Shown: positions 34,500-42,714 of the stretch, piece by piece
Numbering within the stretch: the first letter of the stretch is position 1
Layout of the letters: the number at the start of each line of letters is the position of its first letter
NCBI GenBank assembly: GCA_937146765.1
Contig: CAKZRP010000077.1
Coordinates: forward strand, 1 to 64,000
Length of the DNA stretch: 64,000 nucleotides
Direction of reading: 5' to 3'
Origin: an uncultured Paracoccaceae bacterium
Lineage (GTDB): Bacteria > Pseudomonadota > Alphaproteobacteria > Rhodobacterales > Rhodobacteraceae
Notes under the pieces: generated by a model
The model's input: only the letters and a program-made list of their open reading frames with translations
Told to the model about the DNA's origin: nothing
Database searches by the model: none
Position numbers and translations under genes: made by a program

Positions 34500-36284
34500 T
34501 CAGTTCGAGGTGAGGGTTACACCATCAAGGGCCAGGGGTTCAATCTGCGGTCTGAGGCCCAAGAGCGGCGCCAGCCGGGCGATCATCTCGGCGGCCACCG
34601 GCGCGGCAGTCCAGCCGGCGGTGCGGCGCTCCTCGCCATAGGCGACGATCTGCGGCTCGTCCAGCGTCACCACCAGAACGTATTTCGGCTCCGACACCGG
34701 GAAGACGGCGGCAAAGGTGGCGATCACCTTGTCCTCGTAATAGCCGCCCATGGGCTTGGGCTTGTCGGCGGTGCCGGTCTTGCCGCCCACCTCATAGCCC
34801 TTCACATCGGCAAAGGAGGCGGTGCCTTCGCTCACCACCCTGCGCAGCATGTCGAGCGAGGCCTGAGCCACCTCGGGACGCAGCACCTGATGACCGATGC
34901 GCGGCGCCTTCTGCTTGAGGATGGTGGGGGCCACATAATGACCGCCATTGGCGATCGCCGCATAGCCCGCCGCCAGATGCATCGGCGTGGTGGAAATGCC
35001 ATGGCCATAGGAGATGGTCATCGCCGAGAGCTCCGACCAGTTCTTCGGCATCAGCGGCTGGCCGCCGGAGGCCTCGACGATCTCGAAGGGGGTTGCCCGC
35101 AACATGCCGAGATCCTCGAGGAAGGCGCGCTGGCGGTCGGCGCCGATCTGCTGCGCCAGCCGGGCGGTGCCGATGTTTGAGGATTTCTCGATGATCTTGG
35201 TGACCGTCAACTCTTTGCCGTAGTTGTGGAAATCCTTGATCGCGAATTTGCCCCAGCGCAGCGGGCCGCGAATGTCGATCACCGTCTCCGGGTTCACCAG
35301 CCCCAGTTCCATCGCCTGGGCGGCGGTAAAGATCTTGAAGGTGGAGCCAAGCTCATAGACCCCCTGCACCGAGCGGTTGAACAGCGGGCTGGCCGAGGGG
35401 TCAAAGCCCGAGGTCGGCGGACGCGGACGGTCGTTGGGATCGAAATCCGGCAGGGAGGCGACCGAGATCACCTCGCCGGTGTGCACATCCATCAGGATCG
35501 AGGTCGCCCCCTTAGCATCCATCAGGCGCATACCGCCGTAAAGCACCTCCTCGGTGGCGTCCTGCACCGAGAGATCGAGGCTGAGTTCCAGCGGTTTGCC
35601 CGCATTGGCGGGGTCGCGCAGGTAGTCGTCGAACTGTTTCTCGACGCCGGCAACACCGATCACCTCGGCGGCATTCACGCCCTCCTTGCCAAAGGAGGCG
35701 CCGCCCAACACATGGGCGGCAAGCTTACCATTGGGGTAAAGACGCATTTCGCGCGGGCCGAACATCAGGCCGGGATCGCCGATGTCATGCACCGCCTGCA
35801 TCTGTTCGGGGCTGATTTTCTTCTTGATCCACAGGAATTTACGCTTGCCGGTAAAATCCTCGATCAGGCGGTCGCGCTCGAGGTCCGGGAAGATCTCCGC
35901 CAGTTTGGTGGCCGCCGCCACCGGGTCCACCATCTGCGGCGGCTGGGCATAGAGCGAATGGGTCTCGAAATTGGTCGCGAGGATCCGTCCTGCGCGGTCG
36001 ACGATATCGGCGCGCTGGTTGGCGATGGCGCTGCCGCCGATGGCCGCCACCGGCTCGGTGGGTTCGGTGGTCGACATATAGGCCATGCGGCCGCCAATCG
36101 CGACATAGGCGCAGACAAAGAAGGCCGCCAGCACCAGAAGCCGCCCCTCGGCGCGGCTGCGGGCGCGGATCTCCATGTCACGGTGTCGCTGGGCGAGGTT
36201 CTCGCGCTCGATCAGGTCCGGGTTCTCGCCGCGCGCCCGAGCGGGCAGGACGCGGGCCAGCGGGCGCAGGGGGGTGCGGGTCAT
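34500..36284 (-). CDS. ftsI: Penicillin-binding protein 3 (FtsI), septal transpeptidase
   Basis: A 594-residue class B PBP. A basic cytoplasmic tail, one membrane span at about 48-68, a non-catalytic pedestal domain, then the transpeptidase with the three active-site motifs: S314-TFK, S368-SN and K502-TG. It cross-links septal peptidoglycan in complex with FtsW. The ATG overlaps the ftsL stop (ATGA). Confidence 0.96.
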   Translation of the reverse strand: MTRTPLRPLARVLPARARGENPDLIERENLAQRHRDMEIRARSRAEGRLLVLAAFFVCAYVAIGGRMAYMSTTEPTEPVAAIGGSAIANQRADIVDRAGRILATNFETHSLYAQPPQMVDPVAAATKLAEIFPDLERDRLIEDFTGKRKFLWIKKKISPEQMQAVHDIGDPGLMFGPREMRLYPNGKLAAHVLGGASFGKEGVNAAEVIGVAGVEKQFDDYLRDPANAGKPLELSLDLSVQDATEEVLYGGMRLMDAKGATSILMDVHTGEVISVASLPDFDPNDRPRPPTSGFDPSASPLFNRSVQGVYELGSTFKIFTAAQAMELGLVNPETVIDIRGPLRWGKFAIKDFHNYGKELTVTKIIEKSSNIGTARLAQQIGADRQRAFLEDLGMLRATPFEIVEASGGQPLMPKNWSELSAMTISYGHGISTTPMHLAAGYAAIANGGHYVAPTILKQKAPRIGHQVLRPEVAQASLDMLRRVVSEGTASFADVKGYEVGGKTGTADKPKPMGGYYEDKVIATFAAVFPVSEPKYVLVVTLDEPQIVAYGEERRTAGWTAAPVAAEMIARLAPLLGLRPQIEPLALDGVTLTSN

Positions 36285-36628
36285 TGGTCTTCCTCCCGAC
36301 CATAGGCGGAGACTTCCACCCCCTCCTCGATCACCAGACCGGAAGGCGGAAAGGAGACCTCGTCGACGCGGCCGAACTGGTCAGGGCGCAGCGGCAGAAG
36401 GCCGAGGGGTTCGAAATTGATCTCGGCCAGCTCGCGCAGCCGGTCGGGGCGGTTGAGATAGGCCCATTCGGCGCGCAGCACGCTGAGTTTCACCTGTGCA
36501 TCGGCGATCCGGCTGCGCAGCGCCCGGGCCTCCTTCAGCTCCTGCTGGGTGGCATAGTTCTCCTGATAGGCCCAGAAGGCCAGCCCGAAGACCGCAAGGA
36601 TCGTCAGAAGGTAAGCCAGGGTTCTCAT
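36281..36628 (-). CDS. ftsL: Cell division protein FtsL
   Basis: A 115-residue bitopic protein: a short N-terminus, one membrane span (residues 4-20, LAYLLTILAVFGLAFWA) and a periplasmic coiled coil (QQELKEARALRSRIADAQVK) followed by LNRPDRLRELAE, as in FtsL. It acts with FtsB and FtsQ to activate FtsWI. The start shares one base with the rsmH stop (TGATG), and its stop overlaps ftsI. Confidence 0.88.
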   Translation of the reverse strand: MRTLAYLLTILAVFGLAFWAYQENYATQQELKEARALRSRIADAQVKLSVLRAEWAYLNRPDRLRELAEINFEPLGLLPLRPDQFGRVDEVSFPPSGLVIEEGVEVSAYGREEDQ

Positions 36629-37617
36629 CAGCGGTGCTCTTTCAGCTGGGGCATGCTCAGGTCCTTGGCGGAGATCTCCGCCGGTGCGGCTGCGGTGCGT
36701 CGGCCCACCCGCAGGCGGGCGGAGCGGGCGCGCGGGTTCATCGCCAGTTCCTCGTCATCCGGGCCGACGGCCTTGCGGGTGACCAGCTCGAACTGGTTGG
36801 GCTGGTCCTCCTGCGCCGGGGCATAGCGATTGGCATTGCCGGTCTTGCCCGCGCGGTGCTGGAAGAAGCGTTTGACCATGCGGTCCTCGACCGAATGGAA
36901 GGTGACCACCGCCAGAAGCCCGCCGGGTTTCAATGCCCGTTCGGCAGCGAGAAGCCCGCCCATCAGCTCCTCATATTCACCATTCACCGCGATCCGCAGC
37001 GCCTGAAAGCTGCGGGTGGCGGGATGGGACTGGCCGGGTTTCGGGCGCGGCAGGCAGCTTTCGATGATCGCGGCGAGGCGCAGGGTGGTGGTGATCGCCT
37101 CGAGGCTGCGTTCCCGCACAATCGCCTTGGCGATCCGGCGCGAGGCGCGTTCCTCGCCGAAATTGTAGAGGATATCGGCCAGCTGCACCTCGGTGAGCTC
37201 GGCCACCAGATCCGCCGCCGAGGGGCCATCCTGACTCATCCGCATATCGAGGGGGCCCTCCTTCATGAAGGAGAAGCCCCGTTCGGCCAGGTCGAGCTGC
37301 ATCGAGGAGACGCCGAGGTCGAGCACCACGCCGTCGAGACCTTCGGCGTAGTCGTCCATGCGGGAGAAGACGCCCTGCTGCAGCACCAGCCGGTCGCCGT
37401 ATTCGGCCGCCCAGGGCTGCGCCAGTTCAAAGGCCAGCGGGTCGCGGTCGACCCCGATGACCTGCTCCGCCCCGGCGGCCAGCAGGCCCTTGCTATAGCC
37501 CCCTGCCCCGAAGGTGCCATCGAGCCAGCGGCCCGAGACCGGCGCCACGGCAGCAAGCAGCGGCTTCAGCAGGACGGGGATATGGGGACCGGAGGGGGCA
37601 ACGGTGCGGTCCGTCAT
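36628..37617 (-). CDS. rsmH: 16S rRNA (cytosine(1402)-N4)-methyltransferase RsmH
   Basis: A 329-residue SAM-dependent methyltransferase (formerly MraW) modifying C1402 of 16S rRNA. HIPVLLKPLLAAV at the N-terminus, the SAM loop DGTFGAGGYSKGLLA, GVSSMQLDLAERGFSF, and the late VTFHSVEDRMVKRFF block are all present. It begins three bases after mraZ. Confidence 0.96.
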   Translation of the reverse strand: MTDRTVAPSGPHIPVLLKPLLAAVAPVSGRWLDGTFGAGGYSKGLLAAGAEQVIGVDRDPLAFELAQPWAAEYGDRLVLQQGVFSRMDDYAEGLDGVVLDLGVSSMQLDLAERGFSFMKEGPLDMRMSQDGPSAADLVAELTEVQLADILYNFGEERASRRIAKAIVRERSLEAITTTLRLAAIIESCLPRPKPGQSHPATRSFQALRIAVNGEYEELMGGLLAAERALKPGGLLAVVTFHSVEDRMVKRFFQHRAGKTGNANRYAPAQEDQPNQFELVTRKAVGPDDEELAMNPRARSARLRVGRRTAAAPAEISAKDLSMPQLKEHR

Positions 37618-37620
37618 GGC

Positions 37621-38124
37621 TCATGCGCCTCCGGCGCCGTCTAGTAGCTCGAGGGGGTCAAAACCCTCCGGCAGATCTTCCATCATCTTCTCTGCTTCCG
37701 CCATCTCGACCGCCTCGTAGGTCTCGGGCTTCCAGATCTGAAAGGTGTCGCCGGAGGCGATGAAAAAGGCCTCGCCATCAAGATCGATCTTCTGGCGCAG
37801 TTTGGCGGGAAGCACAAGCCGTCCCGTCTCGTCCACGCTGGTCGGCAGCGACTGGCCGTTGAACATGCGCTCGAGGATCTTGCGCCCCTTGGAACCGCGC
37901 GGCAGGGCGGCGATCTTGGCGTCGACCTCCTCGATGGCTTCCATGGTGTAGCATTCGAGGAACTGGCGGCGCTGGTCGCCATAGACGATCACCAGCTCCG
38001 GGTTGCCGCCGGGGGCGCAGTTCGGGTCGGACGCCTCCAGCACACGCCGAAAAGAGGCCGGGATAGACACCCGCCCCTTACCATCGACCTTGTGCTGGCT
38101 TTCGCCTCTGAACCTGCGGCCCAA
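37621..38124 (-). CDS. mraZ: Transcriptional regulator MraZ
   Basis: A 167-residue AbrB-fold protein with two MraZ repeats: GESQHKVDGKGRVSIPASFR (residues 6-25) and the second around TSVDETGRLVLPAKLRQ. In E. coli MraZ represses the dcw operon by binding short TGGG repeats upstream of its own gene. It is first in the cluster, and the rest of the dcw genes follow in the same direction. Confidence 0.95.
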   Translation of the reverse strand: MGRRFRGESQHKVDGKGRVSIPASFRRVLEASDPNCAPGGNPELVIVYGDQRRQFLECYTMEAIEEVDAKIAALPRGSKGRKILERMFNGQSLPTSVDETGRLVLPAKLRQKIDLDGEAFFIASGDTFQIWKPETYEAVEMAEAEKMMEDLPEGFDPLELLDGAGGA

Positions 38125-38785
38125 TGTGCCGTCCCTTTCCGCGTCCCTCGCGCCTTGCCCCCCGCTTCAGGGGGCTGAAACTAAAAGGGGCGGGTTGATC
38201 CGCTGCCACTGATCAACCCGCCACCTTGACCCGCTGAGCGGGGTGTCCGACTGCGCGCGCCACCTGGGGGGATGTCTGCTCGCCCGCGCGCCGGATCTCT
38301 TGATTGATGAAAGCGAAGGCCTGTATGAAACCTGCCGTTTTTTACTGTGGGGTCGTTTGGTGCCCCGTGCTCTTCGTCCTCATCGGATATCTAAGGGATA
38401 CTATGGGAAAGCATGGTCTAGCAACCCATTTTTAACCGCCCCCTCGCCAGATTCGGCGAAATGAGTCCGATCCCGCTGTCACATTCAAGACATGAAACAC
38501 AGAATTTCGCCGCATGTGGGGCAAATGGCGCGCACTCACACCACATATATGGGCCAATCCCGCAAACCTATCCTTCCCCTAGTTTCCCGAAAATTTTTCA
38601 GGCCGGATTTCCGGGAAGAGGAATGTTCCACCAATGTTCTCAATAATGTGGGCGGAAACCCCGAAAAACAACTTTTTCCCCACCAAAAGTGATTCGTTTT
38701 CGGCACCGGACCAGAGAGGACCATGTATTCCCATGACGCCCATGATTTCCCACCCCCACCCTCCCGCTCCACAAGTGAACCGCGC
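38125..38785. promoter_or_regulatory. Upstream region of the dcw cluster, bounded by the prophage end
   Basis: About 660 bases with no credible gene, clearly less GC-rich than the flanks. It must contain the mraZ promoter. Read on the - strand, three TGGG elements at 38730-38752 spaced 9-10 bases resemble MraZ boxes, though they lie some 600 bases from the mraZ start. The prophage right end lies at about 38786, so phage-proximal sequence now sits next to this control region. Confidence 0.5.
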
Positions 38786-38858
38786 TGTTTGTAGCGTGAC
38801 GGACTTTTTTGCAGTGAATGACAGACTTTTTTACAGCAACCGATTTTTGGCTGAAGCG
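38786..38858. repeat. Putative prophage right end with transposase-binding repeats
   Basis: A TG at 38786 is followed by TGACGGACTTTTTTGCAG (38797-38814) and TGACAGACTTTTTTACAG (38819-38836), 18-base repeats at 22-base spacing with two differences. A third, degenerate copy may start at 38837 (CAACCGATTTTTGGCTG). Mu-type transposases bind such repeats near ends that begin with TG. The exact terminus cannot be fixed without the left end and the target duplication. Confidence 0.65.
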
Positions 38859-39100
38859 GGATTGAAGGTGTCTACACGTGAGAGCGTAATCCCTAAGCAG
38901 TCACAAAGTGGAACTTGATCTGGCCACTGGAATCATCTCAGAAATCGCCTGTCCTCGAGGACTGGGAGCGGCCATTGAATTGTATGATGGTCGTCGGGGT
39001 GAGTGTGTGAGTGATGGCCCCGTGCCGGGGGAATTGATCCCCCGGCCTCCCACTCCGTTGATGATCCCTACTGCCTTTATTCCAAAAGTATCAGATCTCC
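38859..39100. other. Non-coding stretch between prophage end and last tail gene
   Basis: About 240 bases with no gene I can support. It contains a 6-bp hairpin GGGGGA/TCCCCC near 39025-39046 (CCGGGGGAATTGATCCCCCGG in all) that may end the late transcript, though no T-run follows. A 67-codon GTG-start frame on the - strand (39104-38901) overlaps the previous stop but has no supporting features. Confidence 0.4.
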
Positions 39101-40546
39101 TCACCCGAAGGTGGCGAGGAAGGCCTCTGCCGCCTCCTGGCCGCGCAGGCGGTTGGTCGCCCCGTCATAGTGGACGTCATCGCCGGGGATGAAAGTTGCG
39201 CCCTCTGGCCGGGGCAGGAAGATGCAGTCCGCCAGCTCCTCGGCCGCGCCGGATCCGGTGGCGAGTTTCGCATGTTCGGCATTCATCGCGATAGTGGCCC
39301 CCCATTCGGGTTGGCCGCCGATCTCCATGATCACCAGCGGGAACGGCCCCCAGCTCGCCCGCAGCCCGTCGATGACGCTGTTGAAGAGCGCGGCATAGCC
39401 GGTGGCGTCGCTGCTCTCGCCCTGGCACCAGAACAGGCCCTTGACCTGAGAGCCGGGATTGCGCGCCAGGAGCGCGTTCACATTGGCAACCATCAGATCA
39501 TACATGCGCCCGTCATTGGCCGGGTCCCAATGGAAGAAGAGATCGGTATCCGCCGCCGCCATGCAGGCCGCCACCTTCTCGCGCCCCGGCGTCGGGACGG
39601 TATCGACCAGGTGGCGCATGATATAGGCCGCCGGGCTGACCCGGCCGAGATTGGGCGAGCTGTGGGTCACCGGATGCACCATGGGCACCGGGTGGCCGAT
39701 GCCATAACCGCTGTCGAAGGCGGGATTGATGCTCGCGCCGCTGCCGTCATTGGTATAGCCATCCGCGCCGCGCCCGAAGCCCGCAACCGCCAGCGCCTCC
39801 AGCACCGGCCGGTCAATGGCCGGATCCCAGTCGGCGGTGGCGCTGCCGCCCACCATGTTGGACTGGCCCGCAAAGATATAGATGTCGGCGGGCGCGGCGA
39901 TGCGGTCCTTCAGCGGGAAGATATTGGCGTAGCCCACCCGGCCCACCAGGTCCGAGGGCACCACCAGCACCAGATCGGTATGGTTCACCGTGGGCACGAA
40001 GCGGCGCACCGTGGTGGATTTGTAGGTGATCGGGGTTGGATGCGAGAAGGTGCTGCCCCCGCCTTCGAGGCGCGGCCGGGTGGTGCCTGCGGTCAGCACC
40101 GGCACCTCCATCACCGCCGCGTAGGGATCGCCCGCCACAAGGGGCGTCGGCAGCGGGTAGTTCAGCAGGGAGAAAGCCTGGGTGCCGGAGGCCACCATCG
40201 CGCCGATCTCCGTGTCCCAGGTGACGCCCGCCGGGGCCGGTTCCCATTCCGCCACGATGCGGAAGTCGGCGGCGCCGTCAGGGATCAGCCCCCGAACCCC
40301 GAAGACCGGCGGCGTCAGCGGGGCCTCGACCGGGGTGCCGAGCGCCAGAACCGAGACCAGGTCATCCTCCCCCGCCGGGATGGCATAGGGCAGCTCCGGC
40401 CCCTCGACGGTCACCCAGGCCGCGCCGTTGATCTGATAGGCGAGGCCGGAGCCACCGCCGAGGGTGACAACGGAGACCGAGCCATCGGCCTCCCGGTTCA
40501 AGGTGGGGCGCGCGGCCTGCCCCTGGGCGGCAAAAGGACTAAGCAT
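39101..40546 (-). CDS. Phage tail protein with SGNH/sialate O-acetylesterase-like (CE6) domain
   Basis: A 481-residue protein. Residues 1-215 look like beta-rich tail-attachment modules; the rest is an esterase of the sialate O-acetylesterase/CE6 type with nucleophile motif GQSNM (Ser229), oxyanion block WCQGES (373-378) and catalytic pair Asp457/His459 in DDVHYDG. Such enzymes remove acetyl groups from polysaccharides; on a phage tail it probably trims capsular or O-antigen acetyl groups during adsorption. It is the last gene before the right end, where Mu-like phages carry fibre or modification genes, and it overlaps the upstream small gene by eight bases. Confidence 0.75.
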   Translation of the reverse strand: MLSPFAAQGQAARPTLNREADGSVSVVTLGGGSGLAYQINGAAWVTVEGPELPYAIPAGEDDLVSVLALGTPVEAPLTPPVFGVRGLIPDGAADFRIVAEWEPAPAGVTWDTEIGAMVASGTQAFSLLNYPLPTPLVAGDPYAAVMEVPVLTAGTTRPRLEGGGSTFSHPTPITYKSTTVRRFVPTVNHTDLVLVVPSDLVGRVGYANIFPLKDRIAAPADIYIFAGQSNMVGGSATADWDPAIDRPVLEALAVAGFGRGADGYTNDGSGASINPAFDSGYGIGHPVPMVHPVTHSSPNLGRVSPAAYIMRHLVDTVPTPGREKVAACMAAADTDLFFHWDPANDGRMYDLMVANVNALLARNPGSQVKGLFWCQGESSDATGYAALFNSVIDGLRASWGPFPLVIMEIGGQPEWGATIAMNAEHAKLATGSGAAEELADCIFLPRPEGATFIPGDDVHYDGATNRLRGQEAAEAFLATFG

Positions 40547-40820
40547 GGTCGACCACCACCGTCTCGGTATTGGCGGTCAGGCTGCGCCCCCAGACCCGCT
40601 GGCCAGATGAAGCCGGGGCGAGGCTGGCCACCGCAAGGTCGCGCTCGCCCTGCCCGGTGCCATAGCGAAAGCCCTTGGCGCTATCGGCCGGGGTGGCGGA
40701 GCTGCCGCGCCGGATCTCCACCGGGCCGGTGGTGGCCTGGAAGGTGATGGTGGTTGCGTCCCCGTCCGTGAGCTGGGTCCAGTCGGTCGTGACTTCGATA
40801 TGTGCTTGCTGCCTTGGCAT
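40539..40820 (-). CDS. Small phage tail-region protein
   Basis: A 93-residue protein I do not recognise. It begins with a beta-type segment (HIEVTTDWTQLTDGDATTITFQ) and ends in TVVVDHA; no cysteines, no signal, no membrane span. Its place between the tail fibre and the esterase-type tail protein, with an eight-base overlap to the latter, suggests a small fibre-tip or adaptor protein. Confidence 0.6.
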   Translation of the reverse strand: MPRQQAHIEVTTDWTQLTDGDATTITFQATTGPVEIRRGSSATPADSAKGFRYGTGQGERDLAVASLAPASSGQRVWGRSLTANTETVVVDHA

Positions 40821-40867
40821 GTGCCTCTCCGTTTAAAGCAGGGTTCAAGTCTTCTTTGGCCGGGTGG

Positions 40868-42700
40868 TCACCACACCAGCCATTCTTCCACGTCCTCGGT
40901 GATGTCGCGCATCTTGATCCAGCGGCTGCCGACCGGCTGGCCCTTGCGCAGGCGGATCTGCCCCAGAAGGCCGACCACGTCCCATTCGGCCCGATCCGCG
41001 CGGGACACGTATTCCAGCTCGGGGTCAAACTCCGGGTTCAGCACCTGGCGCATCTCGGCAATCCGCTCGGCACCCTCGGGTACGCTCACGCCCTCGGGCA
41101 CCTGGTCGGCATAGAACACCCGGACCTCGGGCTTCTCGATCTGCACCTCGGTCTCGACCATGCGCGGAACCCGGTGAATGGCTTGCGCACCATTGACCAG
41201 CACGGCCGCGCCGCTTTCGTCCACAATCGGGAAGTCGTCAAAGAGGGGTTCCTCCTCGCTGCGTGTCTCGCGGCGCAGAACCGCCTGCCCCTCGATCACC
41301 TCGATCACCTGGACCTCCAGTTGCACGGTCCGGGTCGCCTGGCGCATCTCGGTGCGGGTCTCAGTCAGGACCTCGGTCCAGCGCAGCAGCTCGGCCTCTT
41401 CCGTCAGAACCCGCCCCAGCGCATCGCGCAGGTACTTGCCCCACCACTGGTCATTGTCGCTGTTGCCGATGCTGGAGGCGGTGGCGGAGATCACGCCGAT
41501 GATGGCACTGGCCGGGTCCTGGGCGGTCGTCGGGCGGATCTTGCCATTCTCCAGCACTACCGACAGGCCCACCCGGTCTTCGGCGTTCGGGTTGCCATCG
41601 AGATGCTCGAAGAACTCCCCCACGTCCGCGCCTGTCGTCGAGACGAACCCGTCGATCAGGATACTGCCATCGCCCCGAAACCTCATCTTCATGTCCTGTC
41701 CGCTCTGATAGGAGGAACGGCACGTCAGAAAGTCGAAGTTGGTGGCCGCCGCGCGATCCATGGCGATGCGCAGGGCGTCGTTGGAGAATGCCAGATTGGC
41801 GCTTCGGACACTGAGGCGAGCATTGTTGTTGGTGGTATCGCCTTTGATGTCCATTCGCCCGTCGCCGTAGAAGTCCAGGAACTCCTGATCCGCGCCGCCC
41901 GTGGCTGCACAGGTCACACGGAACCGGCCGTCATCCGCCAGAAGGTCCACCCAGCCGTCGCCGTTCTCCAGGCGCATGCGGGTGGAGCTGGAGGAAGAGG
42001 CCTGGCTGATATGAACCAGCCGGATCGGGTTGGCGGTGCCGATGCCCAAAAGACCGCTGGAGTTGAGGTTCATGACCTGGGAATTGTTGATCCGCCACTC
42101 GTGCCGCAGCGCCCCCAACGCGCCCAACTGCATGCGGTAGTCGTTGCTGATGAGCGTATCGCCATCGACGGTCTGGAAATCCACATAGCCGCCATTGCGC
42201 AGGATGCGGGAGATCTCGCCCGCAACCGGGCTGTCGGTTTCCACAAGGTCGATGGAAGGGTTGATGCTGCGCAGGGACAGCAGGGACTTGGGGTCAATGT
42301 TGCCTGCCCCAATTCCCAGACGCCCGCTGTTCTTCAGCATGGCGATCACCGCCCCCTCAGCGCTGTAGAACTCCCGGTCGCCATTGGCCGCGACCACCTG
42401 GCTGGCTTCAATCGCCTGCTGCGCGGTGATCAGCGCCTGCACCGCCGCGACCAGCTGCGCCGCAAGCCCCAGCGTCGGATAGATGGCATAAGCCGCCCCC
42501 GAGGCGGTGGCCCCGAGATAGGGTGAGGCCAGGGTGATCTGCTCGGCCAGATTGACCGCGACCACCTCATAGATCCGGCCATCCGGGCCGACAAAGGCGT
42601 AACCGGGAGCGACCTTGCCATAAAGGCCGGTGCCGGTGCCCTGCACGGTGGCGCTGCCGTTGGTGACCGCCACCGTGCCCGATTTGATCCAAACAGTCAT
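40868..42700 (-). CDS. Phage tail fibre with predicted self-cleaving (peptidase G2/IMC-type) domain
   Basis: A 610-residue fibre. Residues 1-100 are an attachment region (VWIKSGTVAVTNGSATVQGTG-type start); 110-350 are repetitive beta segments with LGIG and SSGLLGIGTANP elements typical of trimeric fibre tails. Residues 354-430 (TTGADVGEFFEHLDGN, EDRVGLSVVL, IIGVISAT, WWGKYLRDALGRVL) match the intramolecular-chaperone autoprotease domain known from phi29 gp12 (peptidase G2). The last 180 residues, rich in Glu and Arg, would be the released chaperone part. The assignment of cleavage rests on motif similarity only. Confidence 0.75.
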   Translation of the reverse strand: MTVWIKSGTVAVTNGSATVQGTGTGLYGKVAPGYAFVGPDGRIYEVVAVNLAEQITLASPYLGATASGAAYAIYPTLGLAAQLVAAVQALITAQQAIEASQVVAANGDREFYSAEGAVIAMLKNSGRLGIGAGNIDPKSLLSLRSINPSIDLVETDSPVAGEISRILRNGGYVDFQTVDGDTLISNDYRMQLGALGALRHEWRINNSQVMNLNSSGLLGIGTANPIRLVHISQASSSSSTRMRLENGDGWVDLLADDGRFRVTCAATGGADQEFLDFYGDGRMDIKGDTTNNNARLSVRSANLAFSNDALRIAMDRAAATNFDFLTCRSSYQSGQDMKMRFRGDGSILIDGFVSTTGADVGEFFEHLDGNPNAEDRVGLSVVLENGKIRPTTAQDPASAIIGVISATASSIGNSDNDQWWGKYLRDALGRVLTEEAELLRWTEVLTETRTEMRQATRTVQLEVQVIEVIEGQAVLRRETRSEEEPLFDDFPIVDESGAAVLVNGAQAIHRVPRMVETEVQIEKPEVRVFYADQVPEGVSVPEGAERIAEMRQVLNPEFDPELEYVSRADRAEWDVVGLLGQIRLRKGQPVGSRWIKMRDITEDVEEWLVW

Positions 42701-42714
42701 ATCTGCTGCCTTCC

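Noticed and set aside
39025..39046. T-arm-like hairpin (GGGGG-ATCAATT-CCCCC on the - strand) suggesting a tRNA
   Set aside because: No acceptor, D or anticodon arms can be placed around it; treated as a possible terminator hairpin.
38901..39104. 67-codon GTG-start frame on the - strand overlapping the last tail gene stop
   Set aside because: The GTGA overlap is suggestive, but there is no ribosome binding site, no recognisable protein feature, and it spans the hairpin near 39035.
38908..39192. 94-codon frame on the + strand at the prophage end
   Set aside because: Starts with GTG without a binding site and overlaps 92 bases of the esterase gene; composition of its second half follows that gene in antisense.
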